Source: Stakelama pacifica | GTDB lineage: Bacteria; Pseudomonadota; Alphaproteobacteria; Sphingomonadales; Sphingomonadaceae | Reading direction: 5' to 3' | NCBI RefSeq assembly: GCF_004361835.1 | Contig: NZ_SNWD01000011.1 | Span: 1 to 64,000, forward strand | Length of the DNA stretch: 64,000 nucleotides | Shown here: in pieces, positions 25,161-34,623 of the stretch | Position numbering within the stretch: position 1 is the stretch's first letter | Layout of the letters: each line of letters begins with the position of its first letter | Notes under the pieces: generated by a model | What the model saw: the letters and a program-made list of their open reading frames with translations, nothing else | Databases searched by the model: none | What the model was told of the DNA's origin: nothing | Made by a program: the position numbers and the translations under genes

Positions 25161-26761
25161 GAGGCTGGCCGCTTTTGTGCGGTGTGGCGGTACTGGCACT
25201 GCCTATGGCCGCTTCGGCTCAGCAGTCGCGGCCCCGGATCACGCCGCATATCGAAGCGAGTCAGGTGCTGACCGCCGATCTGCAATCGGGCGACGTGCTG
25301 ACCTATTCGACGCTCGGCGCCGGGGTGGATGTGTCGGTGCAGAGCCGGCGCGTGCGGGTGCAGCTCGACTATAATTACCAGCATCGCTTCGGCTATGGGG
25401 ATCGTCTGAGCGACAGCTATGTGCATAGCGGGCTTGGCCGGGCCGAGATCGACGTGGCGCGCGGCGTGCGGTTCGACGCCAGCGCGCTTGCGACACGGAC
25501 ACGCGCCGATATTCGCGGGGCCGCGCCGACGCTGCTGGTCGGCGATGCCGATAATATCACCCAGATCTATTCGGTCGATCTGGGGCCGAGCGTAGAGAGC
25601 GCGATCGGCCCGGTGCGGATCGATGCGTCCTACCGTCTCGGCTATACCCATGCGGACTCTCCGGGCGTTGCCGGGATCTCGGGGCAGCCGGCGATCGATT
25701 ATTTCGGCAATTCGACCCGCCAGAGCTTCGCGGCCAGCGCAACCACCCGCCCCGGTCGCATGTTGCCCGTCGGGATAACGATCAGCGGCTCGGTCAATCG
25801 CGAGGATGCAAGCCAGCTCGACCAGCGGTACCTCGGCCGCAATATCGGCGGCGAACTGTTATGGCCGTTCGTCCGAACGATCGCGCTGGTCGCGGGGGCG
25901 GGATATGAAGAGATTCGCGTCAGCCAGCGTGATCCGCTGACCGACGCACTCGGCAATCCGGTGATCGGCGATGACGGAAGGTTCGTCACCGCGCCCGGAT
26001 CGCCGCGACGTACCGCATATGCCACCGACAATCCGCTATATTGGAATGCAGGGCTGATCTGGCGGCCCAGCCACCGCACCGAACTGGAGACGCGGATCGG
26101 GCGCCGTTACGACAGCTGGAGCTATACCGGATCGTTCACGCATGAAATCGGCGAGGGGTCGGGGATCCGCATCGCGGTGTATGACGGCATCCAGAGCTTC
26201 GGGCGGCAACTGGGCGGCGCGCTCGATTCGCTGCCCACCCGGTTCGGGACCGAGGCGGACACGTTCAGCAACAATTATAACGGCTGCGTATTCGGCACGG
26301 CGGGCAATGCGGTCGGCGGCTGCCTGAACGGTGCGCTGCAATCGCTGGCGGCGGCGAATTATCGCGCGCGCGGCGTCGACGGCGTGATCGCGTTCAATCG
26401 CGGGCAGACCCGGCTGGGCCTTGGCCTTGGCTATACCCAGCGGCGTTTCTTCGCGCCGCAGGATGCGGCGGGTGGCGCGACGATCGACGGCGTTACCGAC
26501 CGAAGCTATTATGTTCAGGCGTTCGCCGCGCGTGCGCTGTCGCCTGTCTCTTCGCTGACGGGTAACCTATACGCCAATTATTTCGACGGAGGGCCGGGCA
26601 CCGCAACGCCGGTGTGGAGCGTCGGAGCGAATGCCGCATATGCGCGCAGCTTCGGCAGGCTGGCGGCCTCGCTCTCGGCCGGATTGTTCACCTATCAGCG
26701 CGACGGCGCGGATATGGATATTTCGGTTCAGGCGCTGCTGGGCCTTGGGTATGATTTTTGA
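25157..26761 (+). CDS. Outer-membrane beta-barrel protein of the XrtA locus
   Basis: A 534-residue protein with a cleavable signal (ends about ALPMAASA) and a long run of alternating hydrophobic strands rich in Gly, Tyr and Arg, ending in the aromatic GLGYDF expected of an outer-membrane barrel. It matches the kind of protein encoded at this position in other XrtA loci (TIGR03016-like). Two cysteines (NGCVFGTAGNAVGGCL) may form a loop disulfide. The GTG at 25157 overlaps the kinase stop; longer in-frame starts are inside the kinase gene. It may help exopolysaccharide cross or anchor at the outer membrane. Confidence 0.8.
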   Translation: MRGWPLLCGVAVLALPMAASAQQSRPRITPHIEASQVLTADLQSGDVLTYSTLGAGVDVSVQSRRVRVQLDYNYQHRFGYGDRLSDSYVHSGLGRAEIDVARGVRFDASALATRTRADIRGAAPTLLVGDADNITQIYSVDLGPSVESAIGPVRIDASYRLGYTHADSPGVAGISGQPAIDYFGNSTRQSFAASATTRPGRMLPVGITISGSVNREDASQLDQRYLGRNIGGELLWPFVRTIALVAGAGYEEIRVSQRDPLTDALGNPVIGDDGRFVTAPGSPRRTAYATDNPLYWNAGLIWRPSHRTELETRIGRRYDSWSYTGSFTHEIGEGSGIRIAVYDGIQSFGRQLGGALDSLPTRFGTEADTFSNNYNGCVFGTAGNAVGGCLNGALQSLAAANYRARGVDGVIAFNRGQTRLGLGLGYTQRRFFAPQDAAGGATIDGVTDRSYYVQAFAARALSPVSSLTGNLYANYFDGGPGTATPVWSVGANAAYARSFGRLAASLSAGLFTYQRDGADMDISVQALLGLGYDF

Positions 26762-26790
26762 AAAATGCGGCAATCGCGGGGAATAGCGGG

Positions 26791-27816
26791 ATGAATCAGG
26801 ATTATTACGGCTTGCACGCAAGGCCGTTCCAGCTGACGCCGGACCCCGGTTTCTGGTTCGATATGGCGACGCATAAAAAGGCGATGGCCTATCTCGGCTA
26901 TGGCATCAGCCAGGGTGAGGGGTTCATCGTCATCACCGGCGATCCGGGCACCGGAAAGACGATACTGGTCGGCCATCTGGTCGAAACGATCGACACCGAA
27001 CGGCTGAACCTGATCACGATCGTCACGACGCAGATCAAGGTTGACGATCTGCTGCACATGGTCGCCGCCGGGCTGGGCGTGGAAACGCAGGGCATGGCGC
27101 GCGCACAGGCGCTGGGCGCGATCGAGCAGGGATTGCTCGACGTCGCGCGCGCGGGCAGGCGAACGCTGCTGATCGTCGATGAGGTTCAGGCGCTTCCGCT
27201 CGAATCGCTCGAAGAGCTGCGGATGCTGTCGAATTTCCAGCTGGGCGGCTTTCCGTTGCTGCAGATATTCCTGCTCGGCCAGCCCGAATTCCGCGAAGCG
27301 CTGCAGGGCAGGGAGCGGCTGGAGCAATTGCGCCAGCGCGTGATCGCGATGCACGAACTCGCGCCCATGGCGCCCGATGAGGTGCAGGCCTATCTGATGC
27401 ACCGCCTCTCTGTCGCGGGATCGAGCGGCAGTCCGACCTTCGATGACGACGCCGTCGCTGCGATCCACCGCTGGTCGCGCGGGGTCCCGCGAGAGGTGAA
27501 CCTGCTCGCCGCGCGGCTGATGATGCTCGGCGCGATGGAGGAATTGGATGTCTTTACCGGCGCGCATGTCGAACAGGTAATCGCCGATCTGGAGCGCGAC
27601 ACCGCGCCGGCGACCGAGCCCAAAGCGTCGCCGACGCGCGCGCCCGACCCGGACAACAGCGAATTGCTCGACCGGATCGCGCGGATGGAGGCGCGGCTGG
27701 AGGAACAGGATCGCGTGCTTCGCCGTGTGCTTGCGCTGCTCGTCGAATGGGTCGAGGGCGACCGGGACCGGCCCGATCCGGAAAAGGTCGAAGCGCTGAC
27801 CGGCGAACAGGAATAG
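26791..27816 (+). CDS. XrtA/PEP-CTERM system-associated ATPase
   Basis: A 341-residue AAA-type ATPase resembling ExeA/GspA (TIGR03015-like). The N-terminal YYGLHARPFQLTPDPGFWF is diagnostic; Walker A is GDPGTGKT (50-57) and Walker B is LLIVDEVQAL. A C-terminal coiled segment (LLDRIARMEARLEEQDRVLRRVL) follows the AAA core. Such proteins may remodel or energise the export machinery from the cytoplasm. An in-frame TTG at 26758 is possible, but the ATG matches the family. Confidence 0.9.
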   Translation: MNQDYYGLHARPFQLTPDPGFWFDMATHKKAMAYLGYGISQGEGFIVITGDPGTGKTILVGHLVETIDTERLNLITIVTTQIKVDDLLHMVAAGLGVETQGMARAQALGAIEQGLLDVARAGRRTLLIVDEVQALPLESLEELRMLSNFQLGGFPLLQIFLLGQPEFREALQGRERLEQLRQRVIAMHELAPMAPDEVQAYLMHRLSVAGSSGSPTFDDDAVAAIHRWSRGVPREVNLLAARLMMLGAMEELDVFTGAHVEQVIADLERDTAPATEPKASPTRAPDPDNSELLDRIARMEARLEEQDRVLRRVLALLVEWVEGDRDRPDPEKVEALTGEQE

Positions 27817-27821
27817 CCGCG

Positions 27822-28664
27822 ATGCGCAATGCAATGTCGGTCGATGTCGAGGACTGGTTTCAGGTCGGCGCGTTCGAACGCGTCATCGACCGGGGTGACT
27901 GGGAGGGACTGGAGCAGCGCGTCGCCGCCAATACCGATGCGGTGATCGACCTGTTCGCCGAAGCGGGCGTGAAGGCGACCTTTTTCACGCTCGGCTGGAT
28001 CGCGAGGCGCAACGGGCCGATGATGCGCCGCATCGCCGAAGCAGGGCATGAGATCGCCAGCCATGGCTGGGACCATCGCCGGGTGTTCACCATGACCCCC
28101 GACCAGTTTCGCGACGATCTGCGCCGCACGCGCGACCTGCTGGAGGATCGGTCGGGCGTCGCGGTAACCGGATATCGCGCGCCGAGCTTTTCGATCGACA
28201 AGCGCACGCCCTGGGCGCACGAAATCCTCGCCGAACAGGGCTATGCCTATTCGTCCAGCGTCGCGCCAGTCCGTCATGACCATTATGGCTGGCCCGAAGC
28301 GCCGCGCTTCGCCTTTCGCCCGGTGGCGGGCTCCGCGCTGATCGAATTGCCGGTCACGACCGCACAGATCGCCGGGCGCAACATGGCGACGGGCGGCGGC
28401 TTTTTTCGCCTGTTGCCCTTTGCGTTCACTGACTGGACCGTTCGCCGGGTCAATATGCGCGAGGGGCGCCCGGCGGTATTCTATTTCCATCCCTGGGAAG
28501 TCGATCCCGATCAGCCGCGCGTCGAAAACGCGCCGCTGCGCTCGCGCCTGCGCCATTATAGCCGGCTCAGCGCAATGGCGGGAAAGATGCGTCGCCTGCT
28601 TGGTCGGCACGAATGGGAGCGTACCGACGCGGTAGCGCAGCGCGAGGGTGCTCGCTTCATATGA
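27822..28664 (+). CDS. Polysaccharide deacetylase, XrtA system
   Basis: A 280-residue NodB-fold deacetylase (TIGR03006-like). Motif 1 is SVDVEDWF (D8 and D11), the metal histidines are H81-x3-H85 in SHGWDH, and GYRAPSFSI and the C-terminal YFHPWEVDP complete the site. It would remove N- or O-acetyl groups from the polymer or a lipid-linked intermediate. There is no clear signal peptide, so it may act in the cytoplasm or be exported otherwise. It overlaps the FemAB gene by 4 bp. ATG 27834 is an alternative start. Confidence 0.92.
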   Translation: MRNAMSVDVEDWFQVGAFERVIDRGDWEGLEQRVAANTDAVIDLFAEAGVKATFFTLGWIARRNGPMMRRIAEAGHEIASHGWDHRRVFTMTPDQFRDDLRRTRDLLEDRSGVAVTGYRAPSFSIDKRTPWAHEILAEQGYAYSSSVAPVRHDHYGWPEAPRFAFRPVAGSALIELPVTTAQIAGRNMATGGGFFRLLPFAFTDWTVRRVNMREGRPAVFYFHPWEVDPDQPRVENAPLRSRLRHYSRLSAMAGKMRRLLGRHEWERTDAVAQREGARFI

Positions 28665-29731
28665 CGGTTCAGCCGCCCGCCGGAATGGTGACCACCCGCC
28701 TTGCCGATCTTGACGATGCGCGTGAGTGCGACCGGTTGCGCGACTTTGTCGACGAACATCCCGACGGCACGCCCTTTCACCTGCCACAATGGAGCGCGGC
28801 TATCGAGCGGGGGTGCGGCCAGCACGCACGCTATCTGATTGCCGAGCATCACGGAAAGCTGGTCGGCGTGCTGCCGCTCACCGAAATGCGATCGCCTCTG
28901 TTCGGCAATGCGATGGTGTCGGCCGGGTTCGCGGTCGGCGGGGGGGCGCTGGTGCGCGATGCCGCTGCGCTCGAACCGCTGGTCCTTGCCGGATGGGCGC
29001 TGGCGGAGGATGCCGGGTGCGGCACGATGGAGCTTCGCGGCGGTCCCTGTCCGGGCGCGCAATGGCATGCGGACAGCGAAAGCTATCTCGGCTTTGTCGC
29101 AGCCCTTGCCGGGGACGATGCTGCGCAGCTGGCCGCGATCCCGCGCAAACAGCGCGCCGAGGTGCGCAAGGCGCTGAACGGCGATCTGACGGTCGATTTC
29201 GGTCGGGAGAGAGCGCTGCGCCGCGACCATTATGCGGTCTATGCCGAATCGGTCCGCAACCTCGGCACGCCGGTATTTCCGCGCGCGCTGTTCGATGCAG
29301 TGCTCGATGCGTTCGACGATGCGTCGGATATTCTGATCGTGCGCAGCGAGCATCGCCCGGTGGCGGCAGTGCTGAGCCTGTACTGGCGCGGCTGCGTCTA
29401 TCCCTATTGGGGCGGCGGGGTGCATGCGGCGCGGGCGCTGCGCGCCAATGACCGGATGTATTATGCGCTGATGTGCCATGCCCGGCGAAAGGCATGCGAC
29501 CGGTTCGATTTCGGCCGGTCGAAGGTCGGAACGGGTCCGGCGGCGTTCAAGAAGAACTGGGGCTTCACGCCCGAACCGCTGACCTATTGGGCGCGGGCGA
29601 GCGATGGCGGGGAGCCGCGCAAGATCAATCCGCTCAGCCCCAAATATCGGCTTCAGGTCGCGGCGTGGAAGAAATTGCCGCTCTGGCTCGCCAATCGCAT
29701 CGGCCCCCCGATTGCCCGGGGGCTGGGCTGA
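28661..29731 (+). CDS. FemAB family protein, XrtA/PEP-CTERM system
   Basis: A 356-residue protein of the FemAB/GNAT-like superfamily (TIGR03019-like). The N-terminal region HLPQWSAAIERG and the C-terminal DRFDFGRSKVGTGPAAFKKNWGF are characteristic. FemAB proteins transfer aminoacyl groups; in this system the substrate is unknown but may be an amino acid or amine added to the polysaccharide or its lipid carrier. It overlaps both neighbours by 1-4 bp. Confidence 0.88.
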   Translation: MTVQPPAGMVTTRLADLDDARECDRLRDFVDEHPDGTPFHLPQWSAAIERGCGQHARYLIAEHHGKLVGVLPLTEMRSPLFGNAMVSAGFAVGGGALVRDAAALEPLVLAGWALAEDAGCGTMELRGGPCPGAQWHADSESYLGFVAALAGDDAAQLAAIPRKQRAEVRKALNGDLTVDFGRERALRRDHYAVYAESVRNLGTPVFPRALFDAVLDAFDDASDILIVRSEHRPVAAVLSLYWRGCVYPYWGGGVHAARALRANDRMYYALMCHARRKACDRFDFGRSKVGTGPAAFKKNWGFTPEPLTYWARASDGGEPRKINPLSPKYRLQVAAWKKLPLWLANRIGPPIARGLG

Positions 29732-30921
29732 TGGGCGATATCCTGTTTCTGGCGCATCGCGTGCCGTTCCCGCCCGACCGTGGCGACAAGATGCGCAGCT
29801 TCCACATTTTGAAGCATCTCGGCCGCAGCGCGCCGGTGCATCTGATCGCCTTTGCCGATGATGCGCGCGACGCGGAATATGGTGAGCAGCTTGCGCGCTG
29901 GACGGCGAGCCGGACAGTGGTGCGGCGGAGCAAGTCGCGGGGCCGCGCAATGGGGGAGGCGCTGCTGACCGGTGCGCCCGCTTCCGTCACGGCATTCGGC
30001 GATCGCCGGGTTCGCGATGCGGTGAAGCGGATACTGGCCGGGCGCGATATCGACACGATCTACGTCTTTTCGGGTCAGATGGCGCAATATCTCCCCGAGA
30101 CCCACGCCGCGCGGGTGGTGATGGATTTCGTCGATATGGATTCGGCCAAATTTGCCGCTTATGCGAACAGTGCACGCTGGCCGCTCAAATGGGTGCACCA
30201 GCGCGAGGCGCGGTTGCTCGGCCGGTTCGAACGCCATGTCGCCGCGCGCGTCGATGTGAGCCTGTTCGTCAGTGCGGCGGAAGCTGAACTCTTCTCGCAC
30301 ACAGCACCGGACGCAAGGGTGGAAGCGGTCGAAAACGGGATCGACACGCGATTATACGACCCCGACGGTGATTTCGCTGCCCTCGAAGCGCCGGGGCCGC
30401 TGATCGTCTTCACCGGGCAGATGGATTATCGGCCCAATGTCGAGGCGGTGCGCTGGTTCGCCGGCCATGTGCTGCCGCATATCCGCCAGAGCCATGCCGC
30501 CGCCCGCTTCGCGATTGTCGGGCGCAATCCGGGCGAAGCGGTTCGGGCGCTGGCGAAGCTGCCCGGCGTGACCGTTACCGGGGAGGTCGCTGATGTCCGG
30601 GGCTGGCTCGCCGCCGCATCGGTGGCGGTAGCACCGCTGACCCTTGCGCGCGGGGTGCAGAACAAGGTGCTCGAAGCGATGGCGATGGCGCGCCCCGTCG
30701 TGGCCAGCCCGGCGGCGGCATGCGGCATCGACCATGGCGGCACGATTTGCGTTGCGGAAGGCGAGCGCGGCTTCGGCGATGCGGTTATCGCACTGCTCGA
30801 CGATCCCGCTGCCGCCCGCGCACAGGGCGAGGCGGCGCGGAGGCGAACGATCGAGCGCTATGGCTGGTCGGCGCGGCTGGCAGTGCTCGACCGGCTGATC
30901 GGATCGGGGGGCGCGGCATGA
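29731..30921 (+). CDS. Glycosyltransferase, PEP-CTERM/XrtA system (GT4-like)
   Basis: A 396-residue retaining glycosyltransferase (TIGR03087-like). The N-terminal acceptor domain begins LFLAHRVPFPPDRGDKMRS, and the donor domain contains VENGIDTRLYDP, FTGQMDYRPN and the C-terminal ARGVQNKVLEAMAMARPVV region with the E-x7-E-like donor motif. It adds a sugar to the lipid-linked repeat unit on the cytoplasmic face. It is the only evident glycosyltransferase in this locus. The TGATG junction with the upstream gene implies translational coupling. Confidence 0.92.
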   Translation: MGDILFLAHRVPFPPDRGDKMRSFHILKHLGRSAPVHLIAFADDARDAEYGEQLARWTASRTVVRRSKSRGRAMGEALLTGAPASVTAFGDRRVRDAVKRILAGRDIDTIYVFSGQMAQYLPETHAARVVMDFVDMDSAKFAAYANSARWPLKWVHQREARLLGRFERHVAARVDVSLFVSAAEAELFSHTAPDARVEAVENGIDTRLYDPDGDFAALEAPGPLIVFTGQMDYRPNVEAVRWFAGHVLPHIRQSHAAARFAIVGRNPGEAVRALAKLPGVTVTGEVADVRGWLAAASVAVAPLTLARGVQNKVLEAMAMARPVVASPAAACGIDHGGTICVAEGERGFGDAVIALLDDPAAARAQGEAARRRTIERYGWSARLAVLDRLIGSGGAA

Positions 30922-32450
30922 GCGATGCGCAGCGCATGGCGGTGCCGCATGGGCAGACCGCGGCAACCGGCTGGTCCCGGCATCTCTTGTTGCTGGCAGG
31001 CGCGATCGCATCGCTGCTGATCCTGTTTCGCGGCGATGTCGGCGACCTCGCTTATATCTATTGGAACAGCACGACCTTCGGCCATTGCCTGTTCATTCTG
31101 CCGGTATTCGGCTGGCTGGTGTGGCAACGGCGCGAAGGGCTGGCGCAGCTCACACCGCAAAGCTGGTATCCGGGCCTGCTGCTTGTTGCGGGCGGTGGTG
31201 GCCTGTGGCTGCTTGGCAGCGCGGCGGGCGTCGCATTGCTTCGTCATCTGGGGCTGGTGCTGATGATGCAGGGCGCGGCGGTGACGCTGCTCGGTCCGCA
31301 TATCGCGCGAGCGATACTGTTCCCGCTCGCCTTTCTGCTGTTCCTCGTGCCCTTCGGCGAGATGTTCGAAGCGCCGCTTCAAACGGTCACCGTGCATATG
31401 TGCATGGTGCTGCTTCACCTGTTCGGCGTACCGGCGCAGGTCGATGGCGTGCTGATCACCATTCCGAACGGCTATTTCGAAGTCGCGGAAGCCTGTTCGG
31501 GTGCCAAATTCCTGATCGCGATGATGGCCTATGGCACGCTGGTCGCCAATGTCTGTTACGTCTCGTGGAAACGCCGGGCGGGGTTTATGGCGATGGCGCT
31601 GGTGGTGCCGATCATCGCCAACGGCATTCGCGCGTTCGGCACGATCTATGCCGCGCATCTGACCTCGGTAGAGGCGGCGACCGGCTTTGACCATATCGTC
31701 TATGGCTGGGTGTTTTTCGCGCTGGTCATGGCGATGGTGCTGGCGATCGGCTGGCGCTGGTTCGATCGCGATCCCGATGCGCCATGGTTCGACCCCGCCG
31801 ACTTGCCGCCACCCGCGCGCCTGCGCACCGATCCGTTTACTGCGACCGGGCTGGTAATCGGCATCGCGCTCGCCTTCCTGCTCTGGGCGGGTGCCATTGC
31901 CGGCCGCGCAGACGCATTGCCGCGAGCAGTGGCGCTGCCCGAACTACCCGGCTGGACGCTCGTCGAGCGCAGGACGCATTTTCCATGGGCACCCCATTAT
32001 CCGGATGCCGACCGGCTGCTGATCGGCCAGTATCGCGGGCCGGACGGGGCGCGGGTCGATCTGGCCGTCGCCATCTATGCCGGGCAGCGCGAGGGTCGCG
32101 AGGTCGTCGGCTTCGGCATCGGCCCGATTCGCGAGAATGACCAATGGGTGCGTATCGCCGATGAAGCGCCGATCCGTGGCGGAGCGGTGCTGCGCATGAC
32201 CGCGCCGGGTCCGGTCTATCGCCATGTCGCGACATGGTACGACGTCGCGGGCACGCTCACCGACAGTCCGAACCGCGCCAAGCTGGCGACGCTGCGCGCC
32301 AAATTGCTCGGCGGAAAACAGCGCGCGGTTGCGATCCTGATCTCGGTAGAGGATGGCGGAAAGGGCGATCCGCGCGCGGAGATTGGCCGTTTCGCGGATG
32401 CGCTTCGCCTTGACACGCTTGCCGACCGGATGCTGGGGACAACGAACTGA
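30918..32450 (+). CDS. xrtA: Exosortase A fused to EpsI domain
   Basis: A 510-residue protein. Residues 20-280 hold about eight hydrophobic helices with the exosortase catalytic residues Cys193 (EACSGAKFL), Arg238 (NGIRAFG) and His259 (HIVYGW). After a further helix, the C-terminal 190 residues form an EpsI-type periplasmic domain (for example PELPGWTLVERRTHFPW). Exosortase A cleaves PEP-CTERM sorting signals and is thought to attach the proteins at the cell surface or release them. It overlaps the glycosyltransferase and amidotransferase genes, placing protein sorting under the same transcription as polysaccharide synthesis. Confidence 0.95.
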   Translation: MSDAQRMAVPHGQTAATGWSRHLLLLAGAIASLLILFRGDVGDLAYIYWNSTTFGHCLFILPVFGWLVWQRREGLAQLTPQSWYPGLLLVAGGGGLWLLGSAAGVALLRHLGLVLMMQGAAVTLLGPHIARAILFPLAFLLFLVPFGEMFEAPLQTVTVHMCMVLLHLFGVPAQVDGVLITIPNGYFEVAEACSGAKFLIAMMAYGTLVANVCYVSWKRRAGFMAMALVVPIIANGIRAFGTIYAAHLTSVEAATGFDHIVYGWVFFALVMAMVLAIGWRWFDRDPDAPWFDPADLPPPARLRTDPFTATGLVIGIALAFLLWAGAIAGRADALPRAVALPELPGWTLVERRTHFPWAPHYPDADRLLIGQYRGPDGARVDLAVAIYAGQREGREVVGFGIGPIRENDQWVRIADEAPIRGGAVLRMTAPGPVYRHVATWYDVAGTLTDSPNRAKLATLRAKLLGGKQRAVAILISVEDGGKGDPRAEIGRFADALRLDTLADRMLGTTN

Positions 32451-34336
32451 TGTGCGCGATTGCCGGCCTTTTCTATCCCCAGACGCCCAAGCCGATCGAT
32501 CCGGCGCGAATCGCGGCGATGACCGAGGCGCAGGCCCATCGCGGGCCGGACGGCGCGGGGGTGTGGACCGAAACCGGCATAGGGCTGGGCCATCGCCGGC
32601 TTGCGATCATCGATCTTGACGGCGGCGCGCAGCCCATGGCGACGCCTGATGGTCGCCTTACTGTCAGCTTCAATGGCGAGATTTACAATTTCGCCGAGCT
32701 TGCCCGCGAGCTGGAGGCGAAGGGCGCGGTCTTCACCACCGGCAGCGATACCGAAGTGCTGCTCCACGCATGGCGCGCATGGGGGCCGGATATGCTGTCG
32801 CGGCTCAACGGCATGTTCGCCTTTGCGCTTTACGATGCCGATGCGCGCAGCCTGTTTCTGGCGCGTGACCGGATGGGCGTGAAGCCGCTGCTCTATACCG
32901 AATTGTCGGACGGCGCGGTCGCCTTCGCCTCGGAGCTTAAGGGCCTGCTCGCGCATCCACTGATGCGGCGTGAGGCGGATGTCCGCGCGGTCGAGGATTT
33001 TATGGGGCTCGGCTATATCCCCGACGATTCCTCGATACTGATGGGTGCGCGCAAGCTGCCCGCCGGGCATTTCCTGCTGCTGCGGCGCGGCCATCCGGTC
33101 CCTGACCCGGTGCAATGGTGGGACGTCGATTTTTCGGACCGGGCAAAGGGTTCGGCGAGCGACCTTCAGGCCGAACTGGCCGATCTGCTGCGCGCTGCAG
33201 TTCGCTCGCGCATGGTCGCCGATGTGCCGCTGGGCGCATTCCTGTCGGGCGGAGTGGATAGTTCGGCGGTCGTCGCGCTGATGGCGGAGGCGAGCCGCAC
33301 GCCGGTCGAGACCTGCACGATCGGGTTCGACCGCGCCGATCATGACGAAACCGCGCATGCCGATATCGTCGCAAAGCGCTTCGCCACGCATCACCGCACG
33401 CAGACCGTGGCGGCGCGCGATTTCTCGCTCGTCGATACGCTGGTCACTGCTTTTGACGAACCGTTCGCCGATGCCTCCGCGCTCGCCACCTATCGCGTCT
33501 GCGCGCTCGCCCGCGAGCGGGTGACGGTCGCGCTGTCGGGCGACGGCGCGGATGAGGCGCTGGCCGGATATCGCCGCCATAAGTTTCAGGCGGCGGAAGA
33601 GCGGGTGCGCGGTCTGCTGCCCGAAGGGTTGCGGCGGCAGGTGTTCGGGACGCTGGGCAATGTCTATCCAAAGGCCGACTGGGCGCCGCAAATGTTCCGG
33701 GCAAAGACGACGCTGTTGTCGATCGCCGGCGACGGGGCGGAGGCGTATGCGAAGTCGGTCGGGGTCACGCCGCCGCATCTGCGCTCCCGGCTCTATACCG
33801 ACGCCATGGTCCGGCGACTGGGCGGGCATCGCGCCGAGGATCGCTATATCGCCGCGATGCGCGATGCACCCGCGCGCGAACCGCTCGACGCCGCCCAATA
33901 TGCCGATTTCAAACACTGGTTGCCCGGCGATATCCTGACCAAGATCGACCGCACGAGCATGGCGGTGGGGCTGGAGGCGCGCGAGCCGCTGCTCGACCAC
34001 CGCCTGATCGAATTCGCCGCGCGGCTGCCCGTGTCGATGCGGCTCCGGCGCGGTGAGGGCAAATGGCTGATGAAAAAGGCGATAGAGCCCTGGCTGCCGA
34101 AGGAAATTCTCTATCGCCCGAAAATGGGGTTCGTGACCCCGATCAGCGCATGGTTTCGCGGCGAACTGGCAGGTGAGGCACGGGCGCTCAGCCAGTCGCC
34201 GATCCTGACCGCATGGTTCGATCGAAAGGCACTGGAGCAGATCGCGTCGGACCATCGTGCGGGACTGGCCGATCATGGCCGCACGCTGTGGCAATTGCTG
34301 ATGCTGGAACGGTCGGCGGTTCGCCTGTTCGGGTAA
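32450..34336 (+). CDS. Amidotransferase 1, exosortase A system-associated (asparagine synthase-like)
   Basis: A 628-residue glutamine-hydrolysing enzyme (TIGR03108-like). Cys2 (MCAIAGLF) is the class II amidotransferase nucleophile, and FNGEIYNF and GSDTEVLLH are glutaminase motifs. The synthetase half has the PPi-loop LSGGVDSSAVVAL and a later LSGDGADEALAGY. It would activate a carboxylate with ATP and transfer ammonia to give an amide. In the context of an ACP, ligase and amino-acid decarboxylase the acceptor may be part of an unusual sugar substituent. It is the last gene of the run. Confidence 0.92.
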   Translation: MCAIAGLFYPQTPKPIDPARIAAMTEAQAHRGPDGAGVWTETGIGLGHRRLAIIDLDGGAQPMATPDGRLTVSFNGEIYNFAELARELEAKGAVFTTGSDTEVLLHAWRAWGPDMLSRLNGMFAFALYDADARSLFLARDRMGVKPLLYTELSDGAVAFASELKGLLAHPLMRREADVRAVEDFMGLGYIPDDSSILMGARKLPAGHFLLLRRGHPVPDPVQWWDVDFSDRAKGSASDLQAELADLLRAAVRSRMVADVPLGAFLSGGVDSSAVVALMAEASRTPVETCTIGFDRADHDETAHADIVAKRFATHHRTQTVAARDFSLVDTLVTAFDEPFADASALATYRVCALARERVTVALSGDGADEALAGYRRHKFQAAEERVRGLLPEGLRRQVFGTLGNVYPKADWAPQMFRAKTTLLSIAGDGAEAYAKSVGVTPPHLRSRLYTDAMVRRLGGHRAEDRYIAAMRDAPAREPLDAAQYADFKHWLPGDILTKIDRTSMAVGLEAREPLLDHRLIEFAARLPVSMRLRRGEGKWLMKKAIEPWLPKEILYRPKMGFVTPISAWFRGELAGEARALSQSPILTAWFDRKALEQIASDHRAGLADHGRTLWQLLMLERSAVRLFG

Positions 34337-34369
34337 TCAAGGTGCGTTGATCGGAACCTGTCTCACCAT

Positions 34370-34455
34370 CGTCATTGCGAGCCCGAAGGGCGAAGCAATC
34401 CAGAGCGGTGTCCACATCGCTGGATCGCTTCGTCGCTACGCTCCTCGCGATGACG
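34370..34455. repeat. Dispersed palindromic repeat, family A copy 2
   Basis: An 86-bp element with CGTCATTGCGAG (34370-34381) and CTCGCGATGACG (34444-34455) as ends, in the same orientation as the copy at 17279. It lies just downstream of the amidotransferase gene. Confidence 0.85.
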
Positions 34456-34507
34456 ACTTTGCTCGGTAAGGCACGCTTACGGCATCATGGTATGGGGGTG
34501 CGTCCGG

Positions 34508-34606
34508 ACCAACGCTTCTCGACTGCGCTTCGCAGGCAAACGGAAGGGAGGGGGGATTAAACCCCAAAGCCCCCGATCGGTTCTTGTCGAGCGAAGTCGA
34601 GACATG
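34508..34606. repeat. REP-like imperfect inverted repeat
   Basis: CTTCTCGACTGCGCTTCGC (about 34512) and TCTTGTCGAGCGAAGTCGAG (about 34582) form an imperfect inverted pair of the common CTTCGAC/GTCGAG REP type. The 34337-34623 gap holds this and the previous repeat, and no gene. Confidence 0.55.
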
Positions 34607-34623
34607 TTTAGATTGGCGACCGA

